Shown here: positions 8,614 to 16,782 of the stretch, in pieces | Layout: each line of letters starts with the position of its first letter | How positions within the stretch are numbered: the stretch's first letter is position 1 | Assembly (NCBI RefSeq): GCF_039680535.1 | Contig: NZ_JBDKSS010000013.1 | Coordinates: forward strand, 248,001-312,000 | DNA from: Parvibaculum sp039680535 | GTDB lineage: Bacteria > Pseudomonadota > Alphaproteobacteria > Parvibaculales > Parvibaculaceae | Direction: 5' to 3' | DNA length: 64,000 nt | Translations under genes and position numbers: made by a program | The notes under the pieces: model-generated | Seen by the model: only the letters and a program-made list of their open reading frames with translations | Told to the model about the DNA's origin: nothing | Database searches by the model: none

Positions 8614-9906
8614 ATGGCCGTCAGACTCGATGCAAGCGACAATGGCTTCGAAAAGGCCTTCGAAGTGCTTCTCACCGCGAAGCGCGAATCTTCCGTCGAC
8701 GTCAATGACGCCGTGGCGAAGATCATCGCCGATGTGCGCGAGCATGGCGACGCGGCGTTGATTGCGCTCACCAACAGGTTCGACCGGCTCTCGCTCACGG
8801 CGGAAACGCTCCGCATTCCCGATGCCGAACTCGATGCTGCTGTTGCGGCTTGCGACGCGAAGACGCTCGACGCGCTGAAAATGGCGAAGGCGCGCATCGA
8901 GGCCTATCACGCACGCCAGAAGCCTTCCGACGATCGCTTCACCGACGCACAAGGCGTTGAACTTGGCCATCGCTGGACCTCCGTTGGTGCTGTCGGTCTC
9001 TATGTGCCGGGCGGCACGGCGAATTATCCAAGCTCCGTGCTGATGAACGCTGTGCCCGCGAAGGTCGCGGGCGTCGCCCGTGTGGTCATGGTGGTGCCGA
9101 CGCCGGACGGCAAGGTCAATCCGCTGGTGCTGGCCGCCGCGCGGCTCGCGGGCGTCGATGAAGTCTATCGCGTCGGCGGCGCGCAGGCTGTGGCCGCGCT
9201 CGCCTATGGCACGAAGACGATCCGTCCCGTCGACAAGATCGTCGGTCCCGGCAATGCCTTCGTCGCCGCCGCCAAGCGCCAGGTCTTCGGCATTGTCGGC
9301 ATCGACATGATCGCCGGCCCCTCCGAAATCCTTGTCGTTGCCGATGGCGAGAACGATCCGGACTGGATCGCCGCCGATCTGCTTTCGCAGGCCGAGCATG
9401 ACGAAAGCTCGCAGTCGATCCTCATCACCGACGACGCCGCTTTCGCGACCCGCGTCGAGGAGGCGGTCGCCGCGCAGTTGAAGCTGCTGCCGCGCGAGAC
9501 GACGGCTCGCAAGAGCTGGGCCGATTTCGGCGCGGTCATCGTCGTGAAGTCGCTCGACGATGCCGTGCCGCTGGTCGACCGGCTCGCGCCCGAGCATCTC
9601 GAAATCGCGGTGGACGATCCCGAGCCGCTGGCGGCGCGCATCCGCAATGCCGGCGCGATCTTCCTCGGCCGCTATACGCCGGAAGCGGTGGGCGACTATG
9701 TGGCGGGCTCGAACCACGTGCTGCCGACGGCGCGCAGCGCCCGCTTCTCCTCGGGCCTCAACGTGCTCGATTTCATGAAGCGGACCTCGATCGTGCGTTG
9801 CGACGCGGACTCGCTCGGCCGCATCGGTCCCGCCGCAGTGGCGCTCGCCGCCGCCGAGGGGCTCGACGCTCATGGCCGGTCGGTCTCGATCCGGCTCAAC
9901 AAGTAG
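8614..9906 (+). CDS. hisD: Histidinol dehydrogenase
   Basis: Zinc enzyme that carries out the last two oxidation steps of histidine synthesis (histidinol to histidine, two NAD). 430 residues, normal length. Conserved segments include GLYVPGGTANYPSSVLMN, VGGAQAVAALAYGT, GPGNAFVAAAKRQVFG, the GPSEILV loop, QAEHDESSQSILIT with the zinc-ligand Gln/His, and APEHLEI. It is preceded by AAGGAGATTTGATCC. As in many alphaproteobacteria it is separate from the other his genes and forms a unit with the following UPF0262 and phosphatase genes. Confidence 0.95.
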   Translation: MAVRLDASDNGFEKAFEVLLTAKRESSVDVNDAVAKIIADVREHGDAALIALTNRFDRLSLTAETLRIPDAELDAAVAACDAKTLDALKMAKARIEAYHARQKPSDDRFTDAQGVELGHRWTSVGAVGLYVPGGTANYPSSVLMNAVPAKVAGVARVVMVVPTPDGKVNPLVLAAARLAGVDEVYRVGGAQAVAALAYGTKTIRPVDKIVGPGNAFVAAAKRQVFGIVGIDMIAGPSEILVVADGENDPDWIAADLLSQAEHDESSQSILITDDAAFATRVEEAVAAQLKLLPRETTARKSWADFGAVIVVKSLDDAVPLVDRLAPEHLEIAVDDPEPLAARIRNAGAIFLGRYTPEAVGDYVAGSNHVLPTARSARFSSGLNVLDFMKRTSIVRCDADSLGRIGPAAVALAAAEGLDAHGRSVSIRLNK

Positions 9907-9986
9907 CAATCCGGTCGACGCCCGGCTCGCCTCTGCCGCCCAAATCGGCTTAAAGTGGCCGCGCCGAAACGCTTGCAGACAGGTCC

Positions 9987-10475
9987 ATGGACAGAACGGA
10001 CGACAGGTCTAACTTCCGCATCGCCGAGCTCGTGCTCGACGAGAAGACGGTCGTGCGCCGCAGTCCGGACGTGGAGCATGAGCGCAAGGTCGCGATCTTC
10101 GACCTGCTGGAAGAAAACAGCTTCGCCCCCCTGGGCAGTCCCGGCGGTCCCTATGTGCTCCACCTGGCCATCGAGGAGAGCAGGCTCGTCTTCGATGTCC
10201 GTCTCGACGGCGGCGAGCCGCATGGCAAGATCATGCTGTCGCTCACGCCGTTCCGGAAGATCATCAAGGACTACTTCCTGATCTGCGAAAGCTATTACGA
10301 CGCCATCAAGACGGCGGCGCCCGCCCAGATCGAGGCGATCGACATGGGCCGCCGTGGGCTCCACAACGAGGGCTCGCAGCTTCTGAAGGAGCGGCTCTCG
10401 GGCAAGGTCGAGATGGATTTCGATACGGCGCGGCGTCTCTTCACGCTGATCTGCGTTCTTCACATCAAGGGTTGA
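9987..10475 (+). CDS. UPF0262 family protein
   Basis: A 162-residue soluble protein of the UPF0262 family, found next to hisD across alphaproteobacteria. Recognisable segments are RIAELVLDEKTVVRRSPDVE, ERKVAIFDLLEENSF and the C-terminal DFDTARRLFTLICVLHIKG. Its role is not known. It ends 4 bases before the GTG of the phosphatase gene, suggesting translational coupling. Confidence 0.88.
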   Translation: MDRTDDRSNFRIAELVLDEKTVVRRSPDVEHERKVAIFDLLEENSFAPLGSPGGPYVLHLAIEESRLVFDVRLDGGEPHGKIMLSLTPFRKIIKDYFLICESYYDAIKTAAPAQIEAIDMGRRGLHNEGSQLLKERLSGKVEMDFDTARRLFTLICVLHIKG

Positions 10476-10479
10476 TGTC

Positions 10480-10938
10480 GTGGCGTCAGTCGAGAAGCTT
10501 CCGGGGTCCGTCCTCTTCGTATGCAATCTGAATGCAGTGCGCTCGCCCATGGCCGAGGCGCTGGCAAAATCGCTTTACGGCAAGCGGATGTTCATCGATT
10601 CCGCAGGCCTCGAACCTCATCCCCGCGACCCCTTCGTCATCAATGTCATGACCGAGATCGGCGTCGACATGGCCGAAGATCACCCGATGGATGTCGAGGA
10701 GATCAATATCGGTTCCTTCGACCTCGTGATCTGCCTGACCGAGGAGGCCCGCGCCCGCGTCGCCGAACTCACGCGCGGCCAGGCGGTCGACATCGACTTC
10801 TGGCCGACCATCGACCCCTTCGCGGGTGGCGAGCAGGGCAGCCGCGAGCAGAAGCTTGAGGCCTATCGCCGTCTCCGCGACGACCTGCGCCGCCGCATCG
10901 AGCAGCGCTTCGGCGCCGCCGAAAAGAAGGCGAGCTGA
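10480..10938 (+). CDS. Low-molecular-weight protein-tyrosine phosphatase family protein
   Basis: A 152-residue enzyme with the CX5R phosphate loop near the N-terminus (VCNLNAVRSPMAEAL, nucleophile Cys followed five residues later by Arg) and the family DSAG turn. The downstream acid loop DFWPTIDPF holds the likely general-acid Asp. The same fold includes arsenate reductases; the absence of extra conserved cysteines favours a phosphatase. Start is the GTG at 10480; no in-frame ATG is available upstream. Confidence 0.82.
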   Translation: MASVEKLPGSVLFVCNLNAVRSPMAEALAKSLYGKRMFIDSAGLEPHPRDPFVINVMTEIGVDMAEDHPMDVEEINIGSFDLVICLTEEARARVAELTRGQAVDIDFWPTIDPFAGGEQGSREQKLEAYRRLRDDLRRRIEQRFGAAEKKAS

Positions 10939-10952
10939 CGCGGGCGGGGCTG

Positions 10953-10971
10953 TCGGGGGAAAACGCCCCGA
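10953..10971 (+). terminator. Possible weak terminator after the phosphatase gene
   Basis: Short hairpin TCGGGG / CCCCGA with a 7-base loop, followed by ATTTC. Only a 6-bp stem and no T run, so read-through into infA is likely. Confidence 0.35.
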
Positions 10972-11084
10972 ATTTCAGCACCGAATCAAGGGTTTGACCC
11001 CGTGCCGCAGTAGGAAATGGGCCACGGCCCTTGATTTTGGCCGGGTTTATGCTCATTCTCCCGCCAAATCTCGAAGGAATATGA

Positions 11085-11303
11085 ATGTCCAAAGAAGAAC
11101 TGCTTGAGTTTCCGGGCGTGGTGACGGAACTGCTCCCGAACGCGACGTTTCGCGTCAAGCTCGAGAATGAGCATGAAATCATCGCCCACACCGCCGGCAA
11201 GATGCGCAAGAACCGCATCCGCGTTCTGGCGGGCGACAAGGTGCTCGTCGAAATGACGCCATATGATCTGACCAAGGGCCGGATCACCTATCGCTTCAAG
11301 TAA
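11085..11303 (+). CDS. infA: Translation initiation factor IF-1
   Basis: A 72-residue single OB-fold (S1) protein that binds the A site of the 30S subunit during initiation. Sequence is the canonical family form: SKEELLEFPGVVTELLPNA, FRVKLENEHEIIAHTAGKMR and the C-terminal LTKGRITYRFK. Starts after CGAAGGAAT. Sits in its usual alphaproteobacterial place between the phosphatase and maf. Confidence 0.97.
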   Translation: MSKEELLEFPGVVTELLPNATFRVKLENEHEIIAHTAGKMRKNRIRVLAGDKVLVEMTPYDLTKGRITYRFK

Positions 11304-11363
11304 GCGGACGGCGGGGTTCTGCCAGCCCGTGCCATTTACGAGCCCGAGCCCTGCAGCGCCGTC

Positions 11364-11963
11364 ATGACCGCTCCCGCCAGACAACGCCTCGTCCTCGCCA
11401 GCGCATCGCCGCGCCGGATCGCGCTGCTTGCGCAGATCGGCGTCGATCCGGACGAGGTGCGCCCTTCCGACATCGACGAAACGCCTCTTAAAGGCGAACT
11501 TCCCCGCGAACATGCGCGCCGTCTCGCCCGCGAAAAGGCGGAGGCCGTGGCCAAGCTCGAACCCGCTTCGCTGGTGCTTGCCGCCGACACGGTCGTTGCC
11601 TGCGGCCGTCGCATTCTTCCCAAGGCCGAAAGCGAAAGTCAGGTGCGGCAATGCCTCGCGCTGCTCTCGGGTCGTGCGCATCGCGTCTATACGGCGGTGA
11701 CGCTGATCCGGCCGGATGGAAAGCAGATGGAGCGCGTCAGCGAGACGCGTGTGGCCTTCAAGCGCCTCTCCGCAGAGGAAATCGATCTCTATGTCGAGCA
11801 TGGTGAATGGCGCGGCAAGGCGGGCGGCTACGCAATTCAGGGGCATGCCGCCGTCTTTGTCCGATTGCTGACCGGTTCTCATTCCGGGGTCATCGGTCTG
11901 CCGCTTTACGAGACGGCGGCGCTGCTGACCGGGGCTGGCTTCCCGCTCTACCCACGGCGCTGA
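11364..11963 (+). CDS. maf: Maf-type nucleoside triphosphate pyrophosphatase
   Basis: A 199-residue house-cleaning pyrophosphatase of the Maf/YhdE family acting on dTTP/UTP-like or modified nucleotides. Family motifs: LVLASASPRRIALLAQIG at the N-terminus, the SD-ET pair with DIDETP, LAADTVV, and the C-terminal GEWRGKAGGYAIQGHAA and VIGLPLYETAALL. Full length. Part of the infA-maf-rng-yacG run. Confidence 0.93.
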   Translation: MTAPARQRLVLASASPRRIALLAQIGVDPDEVRPSDIDETPLKGELPREHARRLAREKAEAVAKLEPASLVLAADTVVACGRRILPKAESESQVRQCLALLSGRAHRVYTAVTLIRPDGKQMERVSETRVAFKRLSAEEIDLYVEHGEWRGKAGGYAIQGHAAVFVRLLTGSHSGVIGLPLYETAALLTGAGFPLYPRR

Positions 11964-12048
11964 CAAGGGTGTTAGGATTATCGATACAGGCATCGAGAGG
12001 GAGGTCGACCGGCATGTCGGGGGATAGGCCGGTCGTTCAAGGGGTTTC

Positions 12049-13569
12049 ATGTCCGAGGAAGTGCTGATCAATGTTGGGCCCGGCGAGACGCGTGTAGCGG
12101 TCGTCGAGAATGGCCGGCCCGTGGAGATCATCCTCGAGCGCAGGATGGAAGACGATCTCAAGAGCAAGACGGGCCGCGCGGGGCATTCGCTGCTCGGCAA
12201 TATCTTTCTCGGCCGTGTGCAGCGCGTGCTGCCCGGCATGCAGGCCGCTTTCGTGGAGATCGGCCTTGAACGCGCAGGCTTTCTGGGCGCGCGCGAAGCC
12301 AAGTGCCTCTGCGAACTCACCCATCTCGACGAACACATGCTGCCGCCTATCAGCGCCTGCGTCACCGAGGGCCAGACGATCCTTGTCCAGGCGACGAAGG
12401 ATCCTATCGGCGACAAGGGCGCGCGGCTTTCTGCGAATGTGACCATTCCGGGCCGCCTTCTCGTGCTGGTTCCGAACCAGTCGGGCGTCGCGCTTTCGCG
12501 CCGCATCGAAGATGAGGAAGAGCGCGCGCGGCTGACGGCGCTGGTCGAGGAAATGGTCGCGCGCTTCGGCTCCATGGGCGTCACCGGTGAGCCCGCCGGC
12601 TTCATCGTGCGCACGGCGGCCATCGGCGCGACGGTGGACGACATCGCAGCGGATGCGCGGATGCTTGCCGATGAATGGCGGAAAGTTCGTGAAGTCGAGA
12701 AGCGTTCGAACCCGCCCTGTGTCGTCTTTCATGACCTCGACCCGGTGTCGAAGACGCTGCGCGACTATGTGAGTTCCGATACCGCCCGCGTCCTCATCGA
12801 CGATGCCGACGCCTTCGGCGAGGCGCAGCGTTACGCGCGCCGCGCCATGCCGGAATTGCTCGACCGCATTCAGCTCTTCAACGGGCCGGGTGCGCTTTTC
12901 TCGCTCTACGACATAGATGGCGAGATCGAACAGGCGCTGGAGCCGCGCGTCGAGCTGAAGTCGGGCGGCTGGATCACGATTGAGACGACGGAGGCCTTGA
13001 CCGCCATCGACGTCAATTCGGGGCGCTACACGGCGGCGACGGGGCTTGAGGAAACGAGCGCCAAGATCAACCTCGAAGCGGTGGACGAGATCATCTATCA
13101 GCTTCGCCTGCGCGGCACCGGCGGCCTCATCGTCATCGACTTCATTCATCTGAACGATCCGACGAATATCGAGAAGGTACTCGACGCGCTGAACACCGGT
13201 TTTGCGCATGATCGCGTACCGACGCAGATTTCCGGCATGTCGGAATTCGGCCTCGTCGAGATGACGCGAAAGCGCGTTCGCGAGCCGCTGAACAAGCTGC
13301 TGACCGAGCCCGCCTATGCGAATGGCCGCCCGCGCCGCAAGACCTGCGCGACGGTTGCCAATGAGTTGCTGCGGAAGATTGCCGCCGAGGCGCATGCGAC
13401 GCCCGGCCGCGCCATCGTCGCGCGGGCTTCGCCCGACGTCGTGGATTGGCTGGAGCGCGGCAATTCCTATCTTATCGACCGGCTCCGCGAGAAGGTTGCG
13501 GTAAATCTGCAGTTCGTTGCGGAACCGACATTCACCCGCGAGCGTATCGATGTCGGTGCGGTGCAGTAG
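12049..13569 (+). CDS. rng: Ribonuclease E/G family protein
   Basis: A 506-residue RNase G-like endoribonuclease that processes rRNA precursors and mRNA. It has the N-terminal S1-like domain (GNIFLGRVQRVLPGMQAAFV) and the DNase I-like catalytic centre with TAIDVNSGRY and GGLIVIDFIHLND, which supply the two metal-binding aspartates. It lacks the long C-terminal degradosome scaffold of RNase E, so RNase G is the better name. The Zn-link CPxC pair typical of RNase E/G is replaced by RRKTCATVANELLRK, which keeps a single cysteine. Gene order maf-rng-yacG is standard for the group. Confidence 0.92.
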   Translation: MSEEVLINVGPGETRVAVVENGRPVEIILERRMEDDLKSKTGRAGHSLLGNIFLGRVQRVLPGMQAAFVEIGLERAGFLGAREAKCLCELTHLDEHMLPPISACVTEGQTILVQATKDPIGDKGARLSANVTIPGRLLVLVPNQSGVALSRRIEDEEERARLTALVEEMVARFGSMGVTGEPAGFIVRTAAIGATVDDIAADARMLADEWRKVREVEKRSNPPCVVFHDLDPVSKTLRDYVSSDTARVLIDDADAFGEAQRYARRAMPELLDRIQLFNGPGALFSLYDIDGEIEQALEPRVELKSGGWITIETTEALTAIDVNSGRYTAATGLEETSAKINLEAVDEIIYQLRLRGTGGLIVIDFIHLNDPTNIEKVLDALNTGFAHDRVPTQISGMSEFGLVEMTRKRVREPLNKLLTEPAYANGRPRRKTCATVANELLRKIAAEAHATPGRAIVARASPDVVDWLERGNSYLIDRLREKVAVNLQFVAEPTFTRERIDVGAVQ

Positions 13570-13578
13570 GTTCGCATC

Positions 13579-13785
13579 ATGAACGACAATGTCGTGCCTC
13601 TACGGTCGAGCCGTCCCTGTCCGATCTGCGGCAAGAAATCGGCGCCGAGCTTTCATCCCTTCTGCTCGAAGCATTGCGCCGATGTCGATCTCAACCGCTG
13701 GCTCAAGGGCTCCTATGCGATCCCGGCCGTCGAGCCGCCGGACGAGTGGGACGAGGCGACAGGCGATGAGCCGGAAGAGAAATAA
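13579..13785 (+). CDS. yacG: DNA gyrase inhibitor YacG
   Basis: A 68-residue zinc-finger protein. The four ligand cysteines are visible as CPICG and, 16 residues later, CSKHC. In E. coli YacG binds the GyrB C-terminal domain and blocks DNA binding. The family basic/acidic C-terminal tail is present. It starts 9 bases after rng. Its stop codon lies directly against the U tract of the small-RNA terminator on the other strand. Confidence 0.93.
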   Translation: MNDNVVPLRSSRPCPICGKKSAPSFHPFCSKHCADVDLNRWLKGSYAIPAVEPPDEWDEATGDEPEEK

Positions 13786-13910
13786 AAAAAAGGCCGTGTC
13801 GCGAGACACGGCCTTATGAGTTTCCGCTAAGGGAGGAACCATAAGCGGGGGACAGAGACTGCGAGGGTGGTCAGCGGAGGGAGGATCGCTGACCGACGAA
13901 ACATCTATGA
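13784..13910 (-). ncRNA. Small RNA with anti-Shine-Dalgarno loops (alpha-r14/'cuckoo'-like)
   Basis: On the minus strand a promoter-like sequence leads into about 125 bases with three hairpins. Hairpin 1: GGTCAGCG/CGCTGACC (13869-13894) with loop ATCCTCCCTC. Hairpin 2: CCGCT/AGCGG (13824-13848) with TTCCTCCC in its loop. Hairpin 3: GGCCGTGTC/GACACGGCC followed by eight T, a strong terminator. Two exposed CCUCCC loops plus a terminator is the design of the alpha-r14 and other 'cuckoo' RNAs of Rhizobiales and Rhodobacter, which pair with ribosome binding sites of mRNAs. The family assignment is inference; the architecture is seen. Confidence 0.75.
13791..13814. terminator. Bidirectional terminator shared by yacG and the small RNA
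   Basis: A perfect 10-bp stem (AGGCCGTGTC / GACACGGCCT) with a GCGA-type 4-base loop. On the minus strand it is followed by a T run of eight; on the plus strand only by TTATG. It is therefore a strong terminator for the minus-strand RNA and a weaker one for yacG. Confidence 0.85.
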
Positions 13911-13916
13911 TTTAAC

Positions 13917-13945
13917 TCTATAGAATTAGTAGAATATGTAAACAA
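13917..13945 (-). promoter_or_regulatory. Sigma-70-type promoter of the small RNA
   Basis: Minus strand TTGTTT (13940-13945), 17-base spacer, TATAGA (13917-13922). The predicted start near 13910 gives an RNA of about 125 bases. The region is strikingly AT-rich for this genome. It could also be read as a promoter driven by a stress sigma factor. Confidence 0.6.
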
Positions 13946-13992
13946 CAAAAATGCATCGGCAATAAAATAGTTTTGCGGATATTTTTTGTGAA

Positions 13993-14772
13993 TTAGACCG
14001 CCGTGAAGGTGTTGTCGACGAAGATATGGCTGCCGTTCACGAAGCTCGACTCGTCGCTGGCGAGGAAAAGCGCGGTTTGCGCCACCTCCTCCGGCTCGCA
14101 GAAGCGGCCCTGCATCGCCTTCATCGCGGCCTCCGAGGCGTCGACCCCTTGCGCGGAAAGCTCCGTCACCTCGCGGATGCCATGCGCCGTGCGGATGAAG
14201 CCGGGGCAGACGGCGTTCACGCGGATGCCCTTGTCGCGATATTCGACGGCGAGCGCGCGGGAGAACTGGTGCACCGCCCCCTTGGTCGTGCAGTAGAGCA
14301 CTTCAAGCGGCGTCGCCGTGACGGCGGAAATCGACGAGGTATTGACGATCGAGCCCTTGCCCGCCTTGAGCATGGTGGGCAGCACCGCCTTGCACATCAG
14401 GAACATGCTCTTGACGTTGACGTCATGGAGCCAGTCCCACTCTTCCTCGGTCGTCTCCAGGAAGGGTTTCACGACGATGGTGCCCGCATGGTTGAAAAGC
14501 ACGTCGATCGTGCCGAAGGCCTCCAGCGTTTGGGCGACCGCGGCGTTGACCTCGTCCGCGATGGAAACGTCTGCCTTGACGCCGATGGCTCTGCCTCCCG
14601 AGGCGACGATCCTCTCGGCGAGCTTCCGCGCCGCTTCGCCCTGTCGGTCGACAATGGCGACCTTGGCGCCCTCCGCCGCGAACAGAAGCGAAGCCGCTTC
14701 GCCGCAGCCGCCTGCGCCGCCGGAGACCAGTGCCACCTTGCCTGCAAGCCGTCCCGTCCTTATGTCCGCCAT
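13993..14772 (-). CDS. SDR family NAD(P)-dependent oxidoreductase
   Basis: A 259-residue classical short-chain dehydrogenase. The cofactor motif is VSGGAGGCGEAASLLFAAEG (TGxxxGxG type, with an aspartate in IVDRQ that favours NAD over NADP). The catalytic set is the Asn in HDVNVKSMF, the Ser in VNTSSIS and the YCTTK (YxxxK) pair. The start at 14772 is preferred to the more upstream in-frame start because GGGAGA is placed before it and the protein then begins as usual for the family. Substrate unknown. No partner on the same strand. Confidence 0.87.
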   Translation of the reverse strand: MADIRTGRLAGKVALVSGGAGGCGEAASLLFAAEGAKVAIVDRQGEAARKLAERIVASGGRAIGVKADVSIADEVNAAVAQTLEAFGTIDVLFNHAGTIVVKPFLETTEEEWDWLHDVNVKSMFLMCKAVLPTMLKAGKGSIVNTSSISAVTATPLEVLYCTTKGAVHQFSRALAVEYRDKGIRVNAVCPGFIRTAHGIREVTELSAQGVDASEAAMKAMQGRFCEPEEVAQTALFLASDESSFVNGSHIFVDNTFTAV

Positions 14773-14912
14773 GAGCGTCTCCCTGGGTTTCGATCGGTCA
14801 ATTGAGAGCGATAGGGGCAAGCTGAGTCAATCGCGCTGTCACGGCGCCAAGGCTACAAATATGGTCGGGATATGCTATATGGCCTCGAACATTCGCCAAT
14901 CCGGAGAGTGAG

Positions 14913-15536
14913 ATGCCGAGCGCGCCCAGTTCCGAAGCTTTCGCCGCCGCTGCTGCGGGCGTCATTGCCATGGCGCGTTACGCAGGCGAGCGTCATTGGG
15001 TGCCCGCGACGAGCGGCAATTTTTCTGTGCGGATCGATGATCGCTTCGCCGCGGTGACGGCGACGGGCGCCGACAAGGCCAATCTGACCGAGGCAGAGGT
15101 GATTGCCGCCGAGATTTCGGGACCGAAGCATCCGCGCGCTTCCGCAGAAGCGCCGTTGCATCTCGTTCGCTATGCCTCCGATCCGTCGATTGGCGCGATT
15201 GCCCATATCCACACATTGCCGGCGACGCTGCTTTCCAGGCGGCATGCCGCGAAGGGCGTGCTTCGCCTTGAAGGCTGGGAGTTGCTCAAGGCATTCACCG
15301 GCATCAAGACCCACGAAACCGCGCTCGACATTCCCATCGTGCCCAACGATCAGGATACGGACCGCCTCGCCGCTCTCGTCGAAGAGCGGTTGAAGGCTTC
15401 GGGTCCGGTTCCGGGTTATCTGATTGCGGGCCATGGGCTCTATGTCTGGGGCGCGACCGCGAAGGACGCGATCCGCCACATGGAAGCCTTCGATTTTCTT
15501 TTGACCGCCGAACTGCATGAGGAGAGCGCGCGATGA
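14913..15536 (+). CDS. mtnB: Methylthioribulose-1-phosphate dehydratase
   Basis: A 207-residue class II aldolase-fold enzyme of the methionine salvage pathway. It dehydrates 5-methylthioribulose-1-phosphate to the diketone. Motifs: VPATSGNFSVRID (phosphate binding) and zinc ligands in AHIHTLPATLLSR and AGHGLYVWG. The class is shared with fuculose aldolases, but the overlap with mtnD and mtnC settles the role. Starts after CCGGAGAGTGAG; its stop overlaps mtnD by 4 bases. Confidence 0.92.
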   Translation: MPSAPSSEAFAAAAAGVIAMARYAGERHWVPATSGNFSVRIDDRFAAVTATGADKANLTEAEVIAAEISGPKHPRASAEAPLHLVRYASDPSIGAIAHIHTLPATLLSRRHAAKGVLRLEGWELLKAFTGIKTHETALDIPIVPNDQDTDRLAALVEERLKASGPVPGYLIAGHGLYVWGATAKDAIRHMEAFDFLLTAELHEESAR

Positions 15537-16084
15537 CGCAGCTTACAGTTTACGCCGATACCGATCCGTCGAAGGTGCTGATCGAGACACGCGCGGCCGC
15601 CGAGATCGCCGATCTCCTCTCCGACATCGGCGTCGTGTTCGAGCGCTGGAATGCTTCGGTCCTGTTGCCCGACGCGGCAGCTCAGGAAGATGTGCTGAAG
15701 GCCTACGAGGCCGATGTGAAGCGCATCATGGAAAAGGGCGGCTACAAGTCGGTAGATGTCGCGCGCGTGACACCCGACCATCCGGATCGCGCCGCGCTGC
15801 GCCAGAAGTTCCTTGCCGAGCATACGCATGACGATGACGAGGTGCGCTTCTTCGTCGAAGGCGCGGGCGCCTTCTATCTGCATGTGCAGGGCAAGGTCTA
15901 TCGTCTCGTCTGCGAGCGCAACGATCTCATCAGCGTACCCGCCGGCACGACGCATTGGTTCGACACGGGCGAGCGCCCGCATTTCTGCGCCATCCGCATC
16001 TTCACCTCGCCGGACGGCTGGGTCGGTCATTTCACCGGCGACGACATTGCAACGCGCTTTCCGTTGTTCGAGAGCGCCGCATGA
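15533..16084 (+). CDS. mtnD: Acireductone dioxygenase
   Basis: A 183-residue cupin that oxidises the acireductone of the methionine salvage pathway to the keto acid precursor of methionine and formate (Fe form). The metal-binding HxHxxxxE motif appears as EHTHDDDEVRFFVEG, with the fourth ligand in PAGTTHWFDTG. Normal length. ATGA overlaps with both neighbours indicate translational coupling. Confidence 0.94.
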   Translation: MTQLTVYADTDPSKVLIETRAAAEIADLLSDIGVVFERWNASVLLPDAAAQEDVLKAYEADVKRIMEKGGYKSVDVARVTPDHPDRAALRQKFLAEHTHDDDEVRFFVEGAGAFYLHVQGKVYRLVCERNDLISVPAGTTHWFDTGERPHFCAIRIFTSPDGWVGHFTGDDIATRFPLFESAA

Positions 16085-16779
16085 GGATCGCGGCTATCCT
16101 GACCGATATCGAAGGAACGACGACGCCGATCTCCTTCGTGCATGAGGCGCTGTTTCCCTATGCGCGCGCCCGCATTGCGGAATTCTGCAAGGCGCATGAG
16201 GCGGAGCCCGAGGTCGCGGCGGCGCTTGCCGCCGCCCGCGCGCTCGACGGTCATCCCGAGATCGATCTCGACGCGACGATCGCGCTGCTCATCCGCTGGA
16301 TCGACGAGGACAGGAAGGCAGGGCCGTTGAAGACGCTGCAGGGCCTCATCTGGCAGAAGGGCTATGAAGAGGGCGTGCTGAAAGGCCAGGTCTATGAGGA
16401 TGCCGCCGATTATCTCAATCGCTGGCATGCGAGCGGGCTCAGCCTCTTCGTCTATTCTTCCGGGTCGGTCGCGGCGCAGAAGCTGATTTTCGGGTACTCG
16501 GACAAGGGCGATCTCGCGCTGCTCTTCTCGGGTTTCTTCGACACCGCCGTTGGTGGGAAACTCGAAAGGGCGTCCTACGAACGCATCGCGCGGGAGGTCG
16601 GCATCAAACCGGCCAACATTCTTTTCCTTTCCGACAATCCGGGCGAGATCGCGGCGGCGAAGGCGGCCGGCTTGCAGGTCGCACGCATCGACCGGGCGCT
16701 CGCGGCCGACGAAGCACGCCGCGAAGACGAAGTCCTCGTCGCCGGTTCCTTCGCGCCCGTCGATCGGGACTTCTTCTGA
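16081..16779 (+). CDS. mtnC: Enolase-phosphatase E1
   Basis: A 232-residue HAD-superfamily enzyme that enolises and dephosphorylates the diketone between MtnB and MtnD. The HAD nucleophile loop reads LTDIEGTTTPISFV (D-x-E form typical of MtnC), motif II is FVYSSGSV, and motif III/IV FLSDNPGEIAAAKAAG. It starts at the ATG that overlaps the mtnD stop; longer in-frame extension upstream is overlap with mtnD and is discarded. mtnA and mtnK are not in the window. Confidence 0.94.
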   Translation: MRIAAILTDIEGTTTPISFVHEALFPYARARIAEFCKAHEAEPEVAAALAAARALDGHPEIDLDATIALLIRWIDEDRKAGPLKTLQGLIWQKGYEEGVLKGQVYEDAADYLNRWHASGLSLFVYSSGSVAAQKLIFGYSDKGDLALLFSGFFDTAVGGKLERASYERIAREVGIKPANILFLSDNPGEIAAAKAAGLQVARIDRALAADEARREDEVLVAGSFAPVDRDFF

Positions 16780-16782
16780 GCC

